In this document: piece after piece, positions 17,811-26,360 of the stretch
Layout of the letters: every line of letters starts with the position of its first letter
Position numbering within the stretch: the stretch's first letter is position 1
Source of the DNA: Actinomycetota bacterium
GTDB taxonomy: Bacteria > Actinomycetota > UBA4738 > HRBIN12
Assembly (NCBI GenBank): GCA_005884925.1
Contig: VAYU01000005.1
Coordinates: forward strand, 1 to 44,931
DNA: 44,931 nt
Reading direction: 5' to 3'
Program-made: the position numbers and the translations under genes
Notes under the pieces: model-generated
The model's database searches: none
Seen by the model: the letters and a program-made list of their open reading frames with translations, nothing else
Told to the model about the DNA's origin: nothing

Positions 17811-18542
17811 TCACGGGAGCCCTTCGGTAAAGCTCCGGTACAGGGCCGCGAGGCGCCGGCGAAGGCTCTCGGGCGCGCTGAGGTACCCCGCCCTGGCGCG
17901 AGACGCGACGTCGGTGCGGAACCCTTCGGAGGGTCGTCGTTCCGTCCGCCCGAGCAAAGGAAGCCCCGGCCCAACGCGGTCGCGCCAGTACCGCTCGATG
18001 AGCTCGTCCCTCGCCGAGCGGCTGTTCGCCGTCACCTCGGGGGCGTCGAACGACGTCCCGAACCGTTGGTTGATCCGCTCGACCAAACCTTCGAATCCGT
18101 CGCTGACGTCCTCCGATCTGCTCACGACGATCCGGTCACGGTAGGGGAGGATCGGTTCGTAGAAGCGGCGATAGCCACGCATGGCCTGCACCACGGTGAG
18201 GTCGGGCTTGATCGACACCAATCCGATGACGGCGTCCTCGGGTGCCCGTATCAGGACGAGAACCGGTATCCCCGCTTCGACGCCGGCGATCACGTTCGCG
18301 GGTGCGTGCGTGTGGTGCGCGATCCTGATCGACGCCGACTGAGCCGCCAGGAGCGACGCGAAGGCCACCGAATTGCCCGAACGCGGGTACCCCTCGATCA
18401 CGATGTCGGTCGTCGGGGTGACCACCACACCGTGACCGCGCGCGCGGGCTGCTCGAAGCGCGAGCCTCGGGAATCGCGACGTCACGGTCATCACCTCGTA
18501 CGCGGCCCGGCTCGCGAGTGAGCGAGCGGATGGAACACTCAC
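17811..18542 (-). CDS. Sulfotransferase-like protein, paralogue 3 of 3
   Basis: The 243-residue product carries DIVIEGYPRSGNSVA, which resembles the 5'-phosphosulfate-binding loop of PAPS-dependent sulfotransferases, and LIRAPEDAVIGLVS, in the place of the 3'-phosphate motif (R-x-P...S). A middle block (AMRGYRRFYEPILPYRD) is shared with the next two genes. Those features suggest sulfation of a glycan or lipid, but it is a divergent group and the reaction is inferred. The start is GTG at 18540-18542; it lies 22 bp after the preceding paralogue and is last in the three-gene run. Confidence 0.72.
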   Translation of the reverse strand: MSVPSARSLASRAAYEVMTVTSRFPRLALRAARARGHGVVVTPTTDIVIEGYPRSGNSVAFASLLAAQSASIRIAHHTHAPANVIAGVEAGIPVLVLIRAPEDAVIGLVSIKPDLTVVQAMRGYRRFYEPILPYRDRIVVSRSEDVSDGFEGLVERINQRFGTSFDAPEVTANSRSARDELIERYWRDRVGPGLPLLGRTERRPSEGFRTDVASRARAGYLSAPESLRRRLAALYRSFTEGLP

Positions 18543-18564
18543 GGTGTCCGCTCACGGACGCCGT

Positions 18565-19326
18565 TCATGCCCCTCGGCCCGCGATGGCCGCGTACACGGA
18601 CTGGGCACGCCGCCGTCCACGTGTCAGCCGGGGGTCCCGGAATCGCTCGCGCAGGGCCTCCTTGATCCGCTCGCGCTCGTCCGAAGGCCGCGCGACAATC
18701 CGTTCGAACTCGGCGCTGGTTCCGGCCCGCTCCCGGTAATCCCCGGATATCCGGACGAAACAGCGCTCCACGTTCTCAGGCGTGTGTCTGAACTCATCGA
18801 ACGACGACCCGAACCGTTCGTTCACCTGTTGGATCACGAGGCCGAAGTCGGTCGTCACATCCTCGAACGAGCTCGCAACGAAGTCCCTGCGGTAGCGGAG
18901 CAACGGCGCGTAGAAGCGCACGTAGCCGCGCAGTGCTTGCCGCATGGACACGTAGGGGTGGCGGATGACGAAGGAGAGGATCGTCGGCTCGGGCTCGCGG
19001 ACGAGGACGAGCGCCGGGATGCGTCTACGCGCCGCTTCGATCACCTGGGCGGGAGCATGGACGTGACACGCGACCTGGACCTGCCTCGTCTGTGCCATCT
19101 CGAACGCGACCACCGCGAACGTCATGCCGCTCCGTGGGAACGCTTCGATCACGAGCTCGGTCTCGTCGCCGACCGGGATCCCGTGGCGACGACGGGCGAT
19201 GGGCAGCGCCACACCGGGGTACTTGGCCACCGCCGTCTTCGCCTCGAACAAGGCTCGTCGGGCCACGAGCACCGGCAGGGAAGGGCCCTCCCTCTTCGCC
19301 GGCGAGGCGCCCTGGACGTCCTTCAC
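18565..19326 (-). CDS. Sulfotransferase-like protein, paralogue 2 of 3
   Basis: The 253-residue product has ELVIEAFPRSGMTFAV as the phosphosulfate-loop equivalent and LVREPEPTILSFVIRHPYVS as the 3'-phosphate-like segment, then SMRQALRGYVRFYAPLLRYRRD. A conserved HVHAPAQVIEA block follows the loop in all three paralogues and may contain a catalytic or substrate-contacting His. Its GTG start overlaps the stop of the upstream paralogue (GTGA, 19323-19326). The C-terminal half (after about residue 160) is the most divergent part, which fits different acceptors. Function is inferred from motif resemblance only. Confidence 0.72.
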   Translation of the reverse strand: MKDVQGASPAKREGPSLPVLVARRALFEAKTAVAKYPGVALPIARRRHGIPVGDETELVIEAFPRSGMTFAVVAFEMAQTRQVQVACHVHAPAQVIEAARRRIPALVLVREPEPTILSFVIRHPYVSMRQALRGYVRFYAPLLRYRRDFVASSFEDVTTDFGLVIQQVNERFGSSFDEFRHTPENVERCFVRISGDYRERAGTSAEFERIVARPSDERERIKEALRERFRDPRLTRGRRRAQSVYAAIAGRGA

Positions 19327-20045
19327 GACGGGGAAGAGACGAACGCGCCCCGGAGGCGCTCCGCTCGTTCGCGAAGGTCGCTGACGCCTCGGGCGCGGTA
19401 CTCCTCACGGAGCTCCTCCTTCAGCCCCTCACGGATCTTCGAAGGTCGTCCCACCTTGCGCTCGAAGGCCACGCCCGGGGGGAGGCGGGTGGCCCAGTCC
19501 GCTTCGATCGCTGCGAAGGCCGAGCGCACGTTGTCATCGGTGTGGTCGAACTCGAGGAACCGGGTCCCGAACATCGCGTTCACCTTCGCGATCACCTCCC
19601 CGTAGTCCGAGGTCACCTCGCGGAACGGACCGACGACGACCTGGTCGCGGTAGGGCAGCAGCGCGCTGTAGAAGCGGAGGTATCCCCGCAACGCCTGTCG
19701 GACCGAGAGATACCCCTTCGCGATCACGAATTCCAACACCGCATCCTCGGGTTCGCGGATGAGCGTGATCGCTGCGACGCGGGCCCGCACGGCAGCGATC
19801 ACTTGAGCGGGGGCATGGAGGTGATGGGCGATCCTGACCGGCCGGTCCTGGGCCACGCGGAACGCGTGGACCGCGAAGGTGTTGGCCGAGCGTGGGAATC
19901 CCTCGATGACGATGTCGACGTGTGGATCGAAGGGCTCACCATGTCCACGGAGCCGTGCGACAGGAAGTGCGAGCGTCGGCGATCGCGCCAGGATGGTCTT
20001 CCCCTCATACAGCAGACGGTTCGCAGCGTTCTGGACCGCGGGCAT
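19323..20045 (-). CDS. Sulfotransferase-like protein, paralogue 1 of 3
   Basis: The 240-residue product begins MPAVQNAANRLLYEGKT and has DIVIEGFPRSANTFAVHAF as its nucleotide-loop candidate and LIREPEDAVLEFVIAKGYLS as the second motif. It is first in the set and its ATG (20043-20045) lies 9 nt after a TAGGGT -10 element, so the three genes probably form their own transcript, separate from the glycosyltransferase pair upstream. No signal peptide or TM is seen, so it should act in the cytoplasm on a precursor before export by Wzm/Wzt. No PAPS-synthesis genes are in the window. Confidence 0.74.
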   Translation of the reverse strand: MPAVQNAANRLLYEGKTILARSPTLALPVARLRGHGEPFDPHVDIVIEGFPRSANTFAVHAFRVAQDRPVRIAHHLHAPAQVIAAVRARVAAITLIREPEDAVLEFVIAKGYLSVRQALRGYLRFYSALLPYRDQVVVGPFREVTSDYGEVIAKVNAMFGTRFLEFDHTDDNVRSAFAAIEADWATRLPPGVAFERKVGRPSKIREGLKEELREEYRARGVSDLRERAERLRGAFVSSPS

Positions 20046-20054
20046 CGCGGTGGA

Positions 20055-20060
20055 ACCCTA
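20055..20060 (-). promoter_or_regulatory. -10 element TAGGGT for the sulfotransferase-like trio
   Basis: TAGGGT on the minus strand ends 9 nt upstream of the ATG at 20045, giving a near-leaderless transcript. It lies in the 59-bp gap after the GT4 gene ending at 20105; the remainder of that gap shows nothing else. Confidence 0.45.
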
Positions 20061-20104
20061 GCGGCGAGCAGCAGCAGCAGCAACAGGATGCTTGAGCACG
20101 GACG

Positions 20105-21229
20105 TCACGCTTCGTCGATCGCCAACCGATACGCCGCAACCAACCGCCGGGCCGTCTCGTTCGGAGTCAGACCTCGTGTCCGCTCGCGACCGGCTGCGAT
20201 CAAGCGCGCGCGGAGCGTGCCGTCGTCGAGCAGCCGCAACATCGCTTCCGTCCACCCTGCGACGTCGTCGGGATCGACCAAGAGCCCGGCGTCGCCGACG
20301 ACCTCGGGGAGCGCGGTGGCGGACGATGCGATGACGGGACAACCGACGGCCATCGCCTCGGCGAGCGGCAGACCGTATCCCTCGTACCGCGAGGGATACA
20401 CGAGCCCCACGGCGCCGGCGAGCAGACGGTCGAGCTCCCCATCGGAGATCCTCCCCAACCGGCGCACGCGGTCGCCCAGGCCGAGCCGACGGATCGACGT
20501 TTCGACCTCGGTCTCGCCGTTGCCCGGGACGGCCGTCAGCACCAGCCGCACATCCGGGTCGTCGCCGGCCACGCCGGCGAACGCCTCCAGCAGGACCGCG
20601 TGATTCTTGTGTCGGTGGGTCACCGCGGGATAGACGAAGTACCGGCCCGCCACCGGTGGCGGACCGGAGCTGTTCGCGTGGTCGTTTCCGGGGAACACGG
20701 GCGCGCTCACGACCAGGACGCGGGCCGGATCGAGCCTGAAGCGATCGAGCACCTGCTGCCGAACGTGATCCGAGGGCGTCATCACGACGGCGGCGGCGCG
20801 GGCCGACGACGGTACCCGGGCGCGGAGGTAGGCGGCATGCGACCGGTTGAGGACCTGACCGCCCGCCATCGAGCGCAGATCGTGGATCGTGAGCGCGCTC
20901 GGGCGGGTCCGGAACCATGGGACCACGTCGTTGAGGTGATGGACCAGCTGGAGGTCCCTGCGCAACACCTCGCGGGCCAGCCACGTGGACTCCATCGCGA
21001 TCCGCAGCGCGCGGGAGTCGCCATCGATCGGCGCCACCGCCGTCGGGTAACGGGCGGTGAGCTCACCATGGGCGGCCGGGAATCGGCGGTTGCAGAGGAT
21101 CGTGACGTCGACGTCATCGCGTGCCTCTTCGGCCAGCGCCCGGAGGAGCCGGGTCGCGTATCGCTCGGCGCCTCCGGCCACGCCCGGCAGGAGCCAGAGG
21201 AGGTTCATCCCGACGCGGATGCGGTTCAC
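20105..21229 (-). CDS. GT4-family glycosyltransferase
   Basis: The 374-residue product starts at a GTG (21227-21229) overlapping the stop of the upstream glycosyltransferase as GTGA. The N-terminus is VNRIRVGMNLLWLLPGVAGGAERYATRLL, with the Gly-rich acceptor loop. The C-terminal domain has YFVYPAVTHRHKNH, RRLGRISDGELDRLLAG, and YPSRYEGYGLPLAEAMAVGCPV with the E-x7-E motif, followed by GDAGLLVDPDDV. It is likely a cytoplasmic retaining transferase working with its neighbour on the same glycan. A much longer in-frame extension antisense-like into the upstream gene is not credible. Confidence 0.9.
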   Translation of the reverse strand: MNRIRVGMNLLWLLPGVAGGAERYATRLLRALAEEARDDVDVTILCNRRFPAAHGELTARYPTAVAPIDGDSRALRIAMESTWLAREVLRRDLQLVHHLNDVVPWFRTRPSALTIHDLRSMAGGQVLNRSHAAYLRARVPSSARAAAVVMTPSDHVRQQVLDRFRLDPARVLVVSAPVFPGNDHANSSGPPPVAGRYFVYPAVTHRHKNHAVLLEAFAGVAGDDPDVRLVLTAVPGNGETEVETSIRRLGLGDRVRRLGRISDGELDRLLAGAVGLVYPSRYEGYGLPLAEAMAVGCPVIASSATALPEVVGDAGLLVDPDDVAGWTEAMLRLLDDGTLRARLIAAGRERTRGLTPNETARRLVAAYRLAIDEA

Positions 21230-22326
21230 CGCGATGCCTCGACCGCTTCCGCGTAGACCGCGACCGCGAGCTCGGCTGACCGATCCCACGTGAAGGTGGA
21301 CGCGCGGGCCCTCGCCGCCGCGCCCAGCGCGGCGGCGAGGGCCCGATCGTCGATCAGCCGCTGCAGCGCCTCGGCGATCGCGTCGACGTCGAGCGGATCC
21401 ACCAGGAGCGCGGCGTCGCCGGCGACCTCCTCGGTCGCCGTCCCCGCCGCGGTCACGACGGCGGCGCCGTTGGCCATCGCCTCGAGCACCGGCAGCCCGA
21501 ACCCCTCCGCGAGGCTCGGATAGACGACGGCCGCTGCCTGCGCGTAGAGGACGTCGAGCTGATCCCGCGGCAGGTAGCCGAAGGTCCTGGCGCGATCGCT
21601 CAACCCGTCGAGCGAGTCGTCGACGTCTTCCCTCCACCCCTTCGGGCCGACCAGGATCAACTCCACCTCGGCATCGTCGAGCGCGCGGAACGCTTCGATC
21701 ACGCGATGCAGGTTCTTCCGCGGCTCGACCGTCCCGACGAACAAGATGTACGGGCGCTCGAGTCGGTACCGCCGGCGGACCTCGTCGCTGAGCTCGGGCC
21801 GTGGCGGTCGCAGGCGTACGCCCCACGGAACCACCCGCAGCCGCTCGGCTCCGATGCCGGCATCCTCACACGCCGCCTTGGTGGCGACGGATGGGCACAT
21901 CACGAGGCGCGCGTGCCGACGCGTGAGCTCCAATCCCCTGCGGAACACCTGGCGCGAGTGCCATGTGTAGTGGTGGGGGTACGTGAGGAACGAAAGGTCG
22001 TGGACGGTCGCGACGAGCGGCGCCTTCGACGGTGGCACCACGTAGCCCGTGTCGTGCACGACGTCGACGCGACCCGTCGCGCGCTCGACGCTCGGGGTCC
22101 GGAGCCATTGCCAGGACTCGTACAGGATGCGGCGGGGCAGTGGGAACCGGCGGATCGGCACGGGGGGAGCGAGCCCGGCGGCGGGCGGCCGGCGGTGCCA
22201 CGCCGAGACGCCCACGAGGTCCAACCCGTCGCGGGCGGTCAACGCCCGCAGCAGCTCGACCGTCGCGACCGCGATCCCGCCGGGCACGACGTGCCAGGAT
22301 TGTTCGACCGTGACGCCGACGCGCAT
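21226..22326 (-). CDS. GT4-family glycosyltransferase (mannosyltransferase-like)
   Basis: The 366-residue product has the N-terminal MRVGVTVEQSWHVVPGGIAV loop and a C-terminal domain with ILFVGTVEPRKNLHRVIEAF, FGYLPRDQLDVLYAQA, YPSLAEGFGLPVLEAMANGAAV and GDAALLVDPLDV. It resembles actinobacterial mannosyl- or rhamnosyl-type GT4 enzymes; the exact sugar is not readable. ATG 22324-22326 is chosen because a TAGCAC -10-like hexamer (22334-22339) ends 7 nt upstream. It overlaps the next gene by 4 bp and is divergent from the transferase at 22448. Confidence 0.9.
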   Translation of the reverse strand: MRVGVTVEQSWHVVPGGIAVATVELLRALTARDGLDLVGVSAWHRRPPAAGLAPPVPIRRFPLPRRILYESWQWLRTPSVERATGRVDVVHDTGYVVPPSKAPLVATVHDLSFLTYPHHYTWHSRQVFRRGLELTRRHARLVMCPSVATKAACEDAGIGAERLRVVPWGVRLRPPRPELSDEVRRRYRLERPYILFVGTVEPRKNLHRVIEAFRALDDAEVELILVGPKGWREDVDDSLDGLSDRARTFGYLPRDQLDVLYAQAAAVVYPSLAEGFGLPVLEAMANGAAVVTAAGTATEEVAGDAALLVDPLDVDAIAEALQRLIDDRALAAALGAAARARASTFTWDRSAELAVAVYAEAVEASR

Positions 22327-22447
22327 CCCGGCTGTGCTAGCGGGCACGATCGCATGCGTCTTTCCGCCGGATCACGGTTGGTACTCTAGCGAGCGCCGCC
22401 GGGACCGCTTCCTCCGCGGCGCACGTCTGGTCGAACCAGGAGGTCCG

Positions 22448-23728
22448 GTGCGCGTTTCCTTCGTCAACCTCTTCTACCCGCCTGATGTCGCCCCGTCGGG
22501 TTCCTTCGTCACGTCCGTGGCGGAGCACCGGGCCGCGATGGGCGATGAGGTGACCGTTATCTGTGGCAGCGGCGCGTACCTGGGGCGTGCGGCGACGCGC
22601 GCGTCGGCGACTGCAGCCAAGACGGGGTTGCCGGCGGAAGGTCCCCGCGTCATCCGGGTGTGGACCCCGGGTTTGGGGAAGGCGAGCGCCGCACGTCGAC
22701 TCGCCGACTACCTTTCGTTCCTGGCGGGTGGCGTGATGCGGCTGGTCGTTTCGCCGCGACAGGATGTCGTCGTCGCGCTCACCAGCCCCCCGTACGCGTT
22801 GGTCGCCGCCGTCGTCCATCGGCTGGTGCACCCGCGCGCGCGGGTCGTCTACTGGTCGCACGACGTCTACCCCGACGCCGCCGAGGAGTACGGAGCGATC
22901 CGCGCCGGCGGAGCCGTATCGCGACTGTTGCGATCGGTCCAGCGCTGGCTGCTCCGGAAGACCGACCACGTGATCGCCCTCGACGCCGCCATGCTCCGAC
23001 GCACGCTCGCGTACGCGCGCGACGGCCTCCCGGCGGGCTCGGTGATCCCGAACTGGGAGCCGATGTCGCTGTTCCCGAGGGGAGAGCATCCGGCGCCGTG
23101 GGAAGGCTACGAAGCGCCGGAGCTGGCAGGGCGCTTCGTCGTCCTGTACCTGGGCAACCTCGGCTACGGGCACCCGACGGGCACGATCACGGGTGCTGCC
23201 GAAGCGCTGGCGAACGCCGGCGACGTGACCTTCCTGTTCGTCGGCGGTGGTGTTCGGTATCCGGAGCTCGCAGAAGAAGCGAGGCGTCGCCGTTTGGATG
23301 ACGTGGTGTTGCGCGGCTACGTTCCCAAGGACGTGACGCCGAGCGTTCTCGCCGGCGCCGGGTGCGCGTTGATCTCGCTCCACGACGGATCGCGGGGGAT
23401 CATGAGCCCGTGCAAGCTCCATGGGGCGCTCGCGAGCGGACTTCCCGTCGTCTACGTGGGCCCCGTCGGAACCAACGTCGACGAGGCGATCGAGCGGTAC
23501 GCGTGTGGCTTCTCCCTCCGCCACGGTGATGTCGACGGTCTGGCCGACGCCGTTCGTCGGCTCCGCGATGATGCTGAGCTGGCGGCGGAGCTGTCGCGGA
23601 ACGCGCGGCACGCGTTCGAAGACGCGTACTGCGACGAGCGGACACTCCCACTGTTCGACGAGCTCTTCGAGCACCTGCGCGAGCCGAGGCCCCTCTGGAC
23701 GGCGCAGACGGATCGGGGTCGGGCGTGA
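22448..23728 (+). CDS. GT4-like glycosyltransferase (WbuB/colanic-acid type)
   Basis: The 426-residue product starts at GTG 22448 with an AGGAGG 4 nt upstream. It begins VRVSFVNLFYPPDVAPSGSFV, has TSPPYALVAAVVHRLVHPRARVVYWSHDVYPD as in WbuB-type transferases, and a C-terminal domain with VLYLGNLGYGHPT, LRGYVPKDVTPSVLAGAGCALI and SPCKLHGALASGLPVVYVGP. This fold transfers sugars to lipid-linked oligosaccharides in capsule and O-antigen pathways. A TACTCT -10 at 22382-22387 would give a leader of about 55 nt. It is followed by a 123-bp gap and the ABC exporter. Confidence 0.88.
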   Translation: MRVSFVNLFYPPDVAPSGSFVTSVAEHRAAMGDEVTVICGSGAYLGRAATRASATAAKTGLPAEGPRVIRVWTPGLGKASAARRLADYLSFLAGGVMRLVVSPRQDVVVALTSPPYALVAAVVHRLVHPRARVVYWSHDVYPDAAEEYGAIRAGGAVSRLLRSVQRWLLRKTDHVIALDAAMLRRTLAYARDGLPAGSVIPNWEPMSLFPRGEHPAPWEGYEAPELAGRFVVLYLGNLGYGHPTGTITGAAEALANAGDVTFLFVGGGVRYPELAEEARRRRLDDVVLRGYVPKDVTPSVLAGAGCALISLHDGSRGIMSPCKLHGALASGLPVVYVGPVGTNVDEAIERYACGFSLRHGDVDGLADAVRRLRDDAELAAELSRNARHAFEDAYCDERTLPLFDELFEHLREPRPLWTAQTDRGRA

Positions 23729-23798
23729 TGGCTCGTGGAGAACCTGAGGAGTTCCGTGACGGAGGAGGCGACCGGACGGCTGCCAGAGGGACCCTTGT

Positions 23799-23804
23799 TA
23801 CACT
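23799..23804 (+). promoter_or_regulatory. -10 element TACACT ahead of the ABC exporter
   Basis: TACACT matches TATAAT at 4 of 6 positions and would start transcription near 23811, about 40 nt before the proposed wzm initiation codon. The gap 23729-23851 contains no gene. Confidence 0.4.
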
Positions 23805-23851
23805 CGCGCTGACCTGCGCGTTCTTCCGTCCCACCGTCTGAGGAGCACCCG

Positions 23852-24745
23852 ATCGCGACCGTAGCCCGAACCACGGAACGGACGTCCGAGCCGCCGCACC
23901 TGCGGCTGCGACAGCGTCTCCGCGAGCTGTGGGACTACCGGGAGGTTCTCCTCAACCTCGTCCGCAAGGAGCTCAAGGTCAAGTACACCGGCTCCGTGCT
24001 CGGGGCGATCTGGTCGCTCCTCAATCCGGTGGTGTTCCTCGCGGTCTTCACCTTCGTCGCGAAGGTGCTCGGGGCCGCCGTCGACGATTACCCGGTCTTC
24101 CTGCTCAGCGGGTTGCTCTCGTGGAACCTCTTCTCCGTCTCGCTCAGCACCGGCGCGCAATCCGTAGTCGCGAACGCCAATCTGGTGAAGAAGGTGTACT
24201 TCCCGCGCGAGATCCTCCCGCTCGCGACCGTCGGGGTCGCGCTCGTGGACTTCGTGCTCCAGTCGATGGTGTACCTCGCGTTCCTGATCGTGATCCGGTA
24301 CGGGTTCGTCCTCGGCTCGATCTGGCTGTATCCGTTGGCCTTCGTCGCTCTCTCGCTGCTCACGGTGGCCGTGACGTTCTGGGTCTCCTCGATGAACGTC
24401 CGTTACCGCGACCTGCAACACCTGATCGGGCTCGCGTTGCTTGTGTGGTTCTGGCTGACGCCGATCGTGTACGCGGCCGGGAAGACGCACGAGAAGATCG
24501 TGACCGGGCACCGCCTGGGCTCGCTCTTCTGGCGGATCTACCTGCTCAACCCCACGGCATGGATCGTCTTCGGCTTCCAGCGCGCGTTGTACCACTCACC
24601 CGATGCGAACGCGGTCCTCGCCCCGTTCACCACGGCACAGCTGGGGGTCGGGCTCTGCGTCGTGATCGTGATCCTGCTGGCCCTGCTCTACGCGACATGG
24701 CGGATCTTCTTCGGGCTGTCCGGTGATTTCGCGGAGGAGCTGTGA
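23852..24745 (+). CDS. wzm: Polysaccharide ABC exporter, permease (Wzm/TagG type), apparent ATC start
   Basis: This is the ABC-2 membrane subunit that exports a lipid-linked polysaccharide. The family N-terminal signature LRELWDYREVLLNLVRKELKVKYTGSVLGAIWSLLNP is present, followed by about six TM helices with MNVRYRDLQHLIGLALLVWFWLTPIVY. No ATG, GTG or TTG occurs in frame between the upstream stop (23810-23812) and GTG 23996, yet the signature begins about 24 codons before that GTG. An AGGAG (23841-23845) sits 6 nt before an ATC at 23852, giving 297 residues, the usual size. GTG 23996 would delete the conserved amphipathic N-terminus. The ATC start is therefore inferred; a sequencing error is possible. 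Confidence 0.85.
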   Translation: MATVARTTERTSEPPHLRLRQRLRELWDYREVLLNLVRKELKVKYTGSVLGAIWSLLNPVVFLAVFTFVAKVLGAAVDDYPVFLLSGLLSWNLFSVSLSTGAQSVVANANLVKKVYFPREILPLATVGVALVDFVLQSMVYLAFLIVIRYGFVLGSIWLYPLAFVALSLLTVAVTFWVSSMNVRYRDLQHLIGLALLVWFWLTPIVYAAGKTHEKIVTGHRLGSLFWRIYLLNPTAWIVFGFQRALYHSPDANAVLAPFTTAQLGVGLCVVIVILLALLYATWRIFFGLSGDFAEEL

Positions 24746-24746
24746 G

Positions 24747-25922
24747 ATGAGCATCGCGATCGAGATCGCCGGCGTCTCGAAGCGCTTCCGCATGTATCGG
24801 GAGAAGCCAAGTTCGTTGAAGCAACGCATCCTGTCCGGGCGTGTCCGTGCGGAGGATTTCTGGGCCCTCCGAGACGTGTCTTTCGATGTGGCCGAGGGCG
24901 AGTTCTTCGCATTGATCGGGCAGAACGGGTCAGGGAAGAGCACCCTGTTGAAGGTCATCGCAGGGATCCTGCGACCCAGCGAGGGGGTCGTGCGGCAGCG
25001 GGGCCGCATCGCCGGCCTGCTGGAGCTTGGCGCCGGGTTCCATCCAGAGCTGACGGGCAGGGAGAACGTGTACCTGAACGCGGCGTTCCTGGGTCTCTCC
25101 CACCGCAAGACGGACGCCGTGTACGACGACATCGTGGAGTTCGCCGAGCTCCGCGAGTTCATGGACACGGCGGTGAAGTTCTACTCCTCGGGCATGCTCG
25201 TGCGGCTCGGGTTCGCCTGCGCCGTCCATGTGGACCCGGAGGTGATCTTGATCGATGAGGTGCTGGCCGTCGGCGATGAGGCGTTCCAGGCACGGTGCCT
25301 CGACCGCGTCCGGACCTTCCAGAAGGAGGGTCGCACGATCGTGCTCGTCACCCATGCGCTGGATATGGCCAGGCAGCTGTGCGACCGCGCGGCCATGCTC
25401 GATCACGGGGTGATCCACGCGATCGGCGGGCCCGACCAGGTCGTCCGCGAGATGCGGCGCACGATCTCGAAACATGACCTCGAGTTCGCCCGCGAGGAGG
25501 GGTCGCGTGAGATCGAGATCCTCGGTGGCTCGCTCCACCGGGGCGCCGATCCCTTGGCCGGAGCCCTCGCGCCCGGCGAATGCGTGACGCTGCAGGTGGA
25601 TCTCAAGGCCAACGAGCCGGTCGACGACCCGGTCGTGTCCTTCGCCCTGCACGACGGGGCGAACAACTTCGTCTTCGGAAGCGACACCGCGCAACACGGC
25701 CTCGCGCTCGGCCGGGTCGACGGCAAACGTCGCGTCCGGTTCCAGCTCGGCCCGGTCCCGTTCACGGGGGGCCAGTATTGGGTGACGGTCGGCGTCCACT
25801 CGCGCGACAACCAGCGCGTCTACCACGTCCAGGATCAGCGCTACTCCTTCGAGGTTCGGCAGACCGAGGGTCGAAGGGACCAGACGTACGTCCCGGTCAC
25901 GGTGGGGGTCGAGGAGCTGTGA
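24747..25922 (+). CDS. wzt: Polysaccharide ABC exporter, ATPase (Wzt type) with C-terminal carbohydrate-binding domain
   Basis: The 391-residue product begins one base after the wzm stop, with GGAGGAG upstream of its ATG. The nucleotide-binding domain has Walker A GQNGSGKST (58-66), LLELGAGFHPELTGRENVYLN typical of TagH/Wzt, signature YSSGM (146-150), Walker B VILIDEVLAVGD (166-177) and the switch LVTHA. Residues about 245-391 form a Wzt_C-like beta-sandwich, which in O-antigen exporters recognises the non-reducing end of the polymer. This suggests the exported glycan has a defined terminal group, for example a sulfate or methyl cap; that last point is inference. Confidence 0.93.
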   Translation: MSIAIEIAGVSKRFRMYREKPSSLKQRILSGRVRAEDFWALRDVSFDVAEGEFFALIGQNGSGKSTLLKVIAGILRPSEGVVRQRGRIAGLLELGAGFHPELTGRENVYLNAAFLGLSHRKTDAVYDDIVEFAELREFMDTAVKFYSSGMLVRLGFACAVHVDPEVILIDEVLAVGDEAFQARCLDRVRTFQKEGRTIVLVTHALDMARQLCDRAAMLDHGVIHAIGGPDQVVREMRRTISKHDLEFAREEGSREIEILGGSLHRGADPLAGALAPGECVTLQVDLKANEPVDDPVVSFALHDGANNFVFGSDTAQHGLALGRVDGKRRVRFQLGPVPFTGGQYWVTVGVHSRDNQRVYHVQDQRYSFEVRQTEGRRDQTYVPVTVGVEEL

Positions 25923-25966
25923 ACCGCGAGCCGAACCGGATCGTCCAGGAGAAAGGCAATCGAACG

Positions 25967-26341
25967 ATGTTGATCGGGCTCATCCTCACCTCGGTGATCC
26001 TTGCCGGGTTCGCGCAGATCACGTTGAAAACGGGCGTCAACCACGTGGTCGGGACGTCCGGCGGCGAGCTCCATCTGAGCACGAGCAGCCTGCGGTCGCT
26101 GCTGTCGTCTCCGATCGTGTGGGGCGGACTGGTCCTGTTCGGCCTGTCGGCGGTCGTCTGGCTGTTCGCCCTGTCGCGCGCTTCGCTCTCGTTCGCCTAT
26201 CCGTTCGCGGCGCTCAGCTACGTCTTGATCCTCGTGTTCTCCGTGCTCGTGCTGCACGAAACGGTGCAACCGCTCCGCTGGCTCGGGGTCGCGTTGATCG
26301 TGACCGGCATCGTGCTCGTCGCGCAGACGCCCCACACGTGA
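25967..26341 (+). CDS. Small EamA/SMR-like membrane protein (4 TM)
   Basis: The 124-residue protein has four predicted TM helices (about 3-18, 47-65, 71-93 and 100-120) and the family-like segments AGFAQITLKTG and FAYPFAALSYVLILVFSVLVLHE. It belongs to the DMT/EamA half-size group that includes ArnE/ArnF, which flip undecaprenyl-phosphate sugars, so a glycolipid flippase is plausible in this locus. ATG 25967 has AGGAGAAAGG upstream; a GTG at 25919 overlapping the wzt stop would add 16 charged residues and is the alternative. Confidence 0.78.
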   Translation: MLIGLILTSVILAGFAQITLKTGVNHVVGTSGGELHLSTSSLRSLLSSPIVWGGLVLFGLSAVVWLFALSRASLSFAYPFAALSYVLILVFSVLVLHETVQPLRWLGVALIVTGIVLVAQTPHT

Positions 26342-26360
26342 ACGGGAGGGTCCCGGCACG

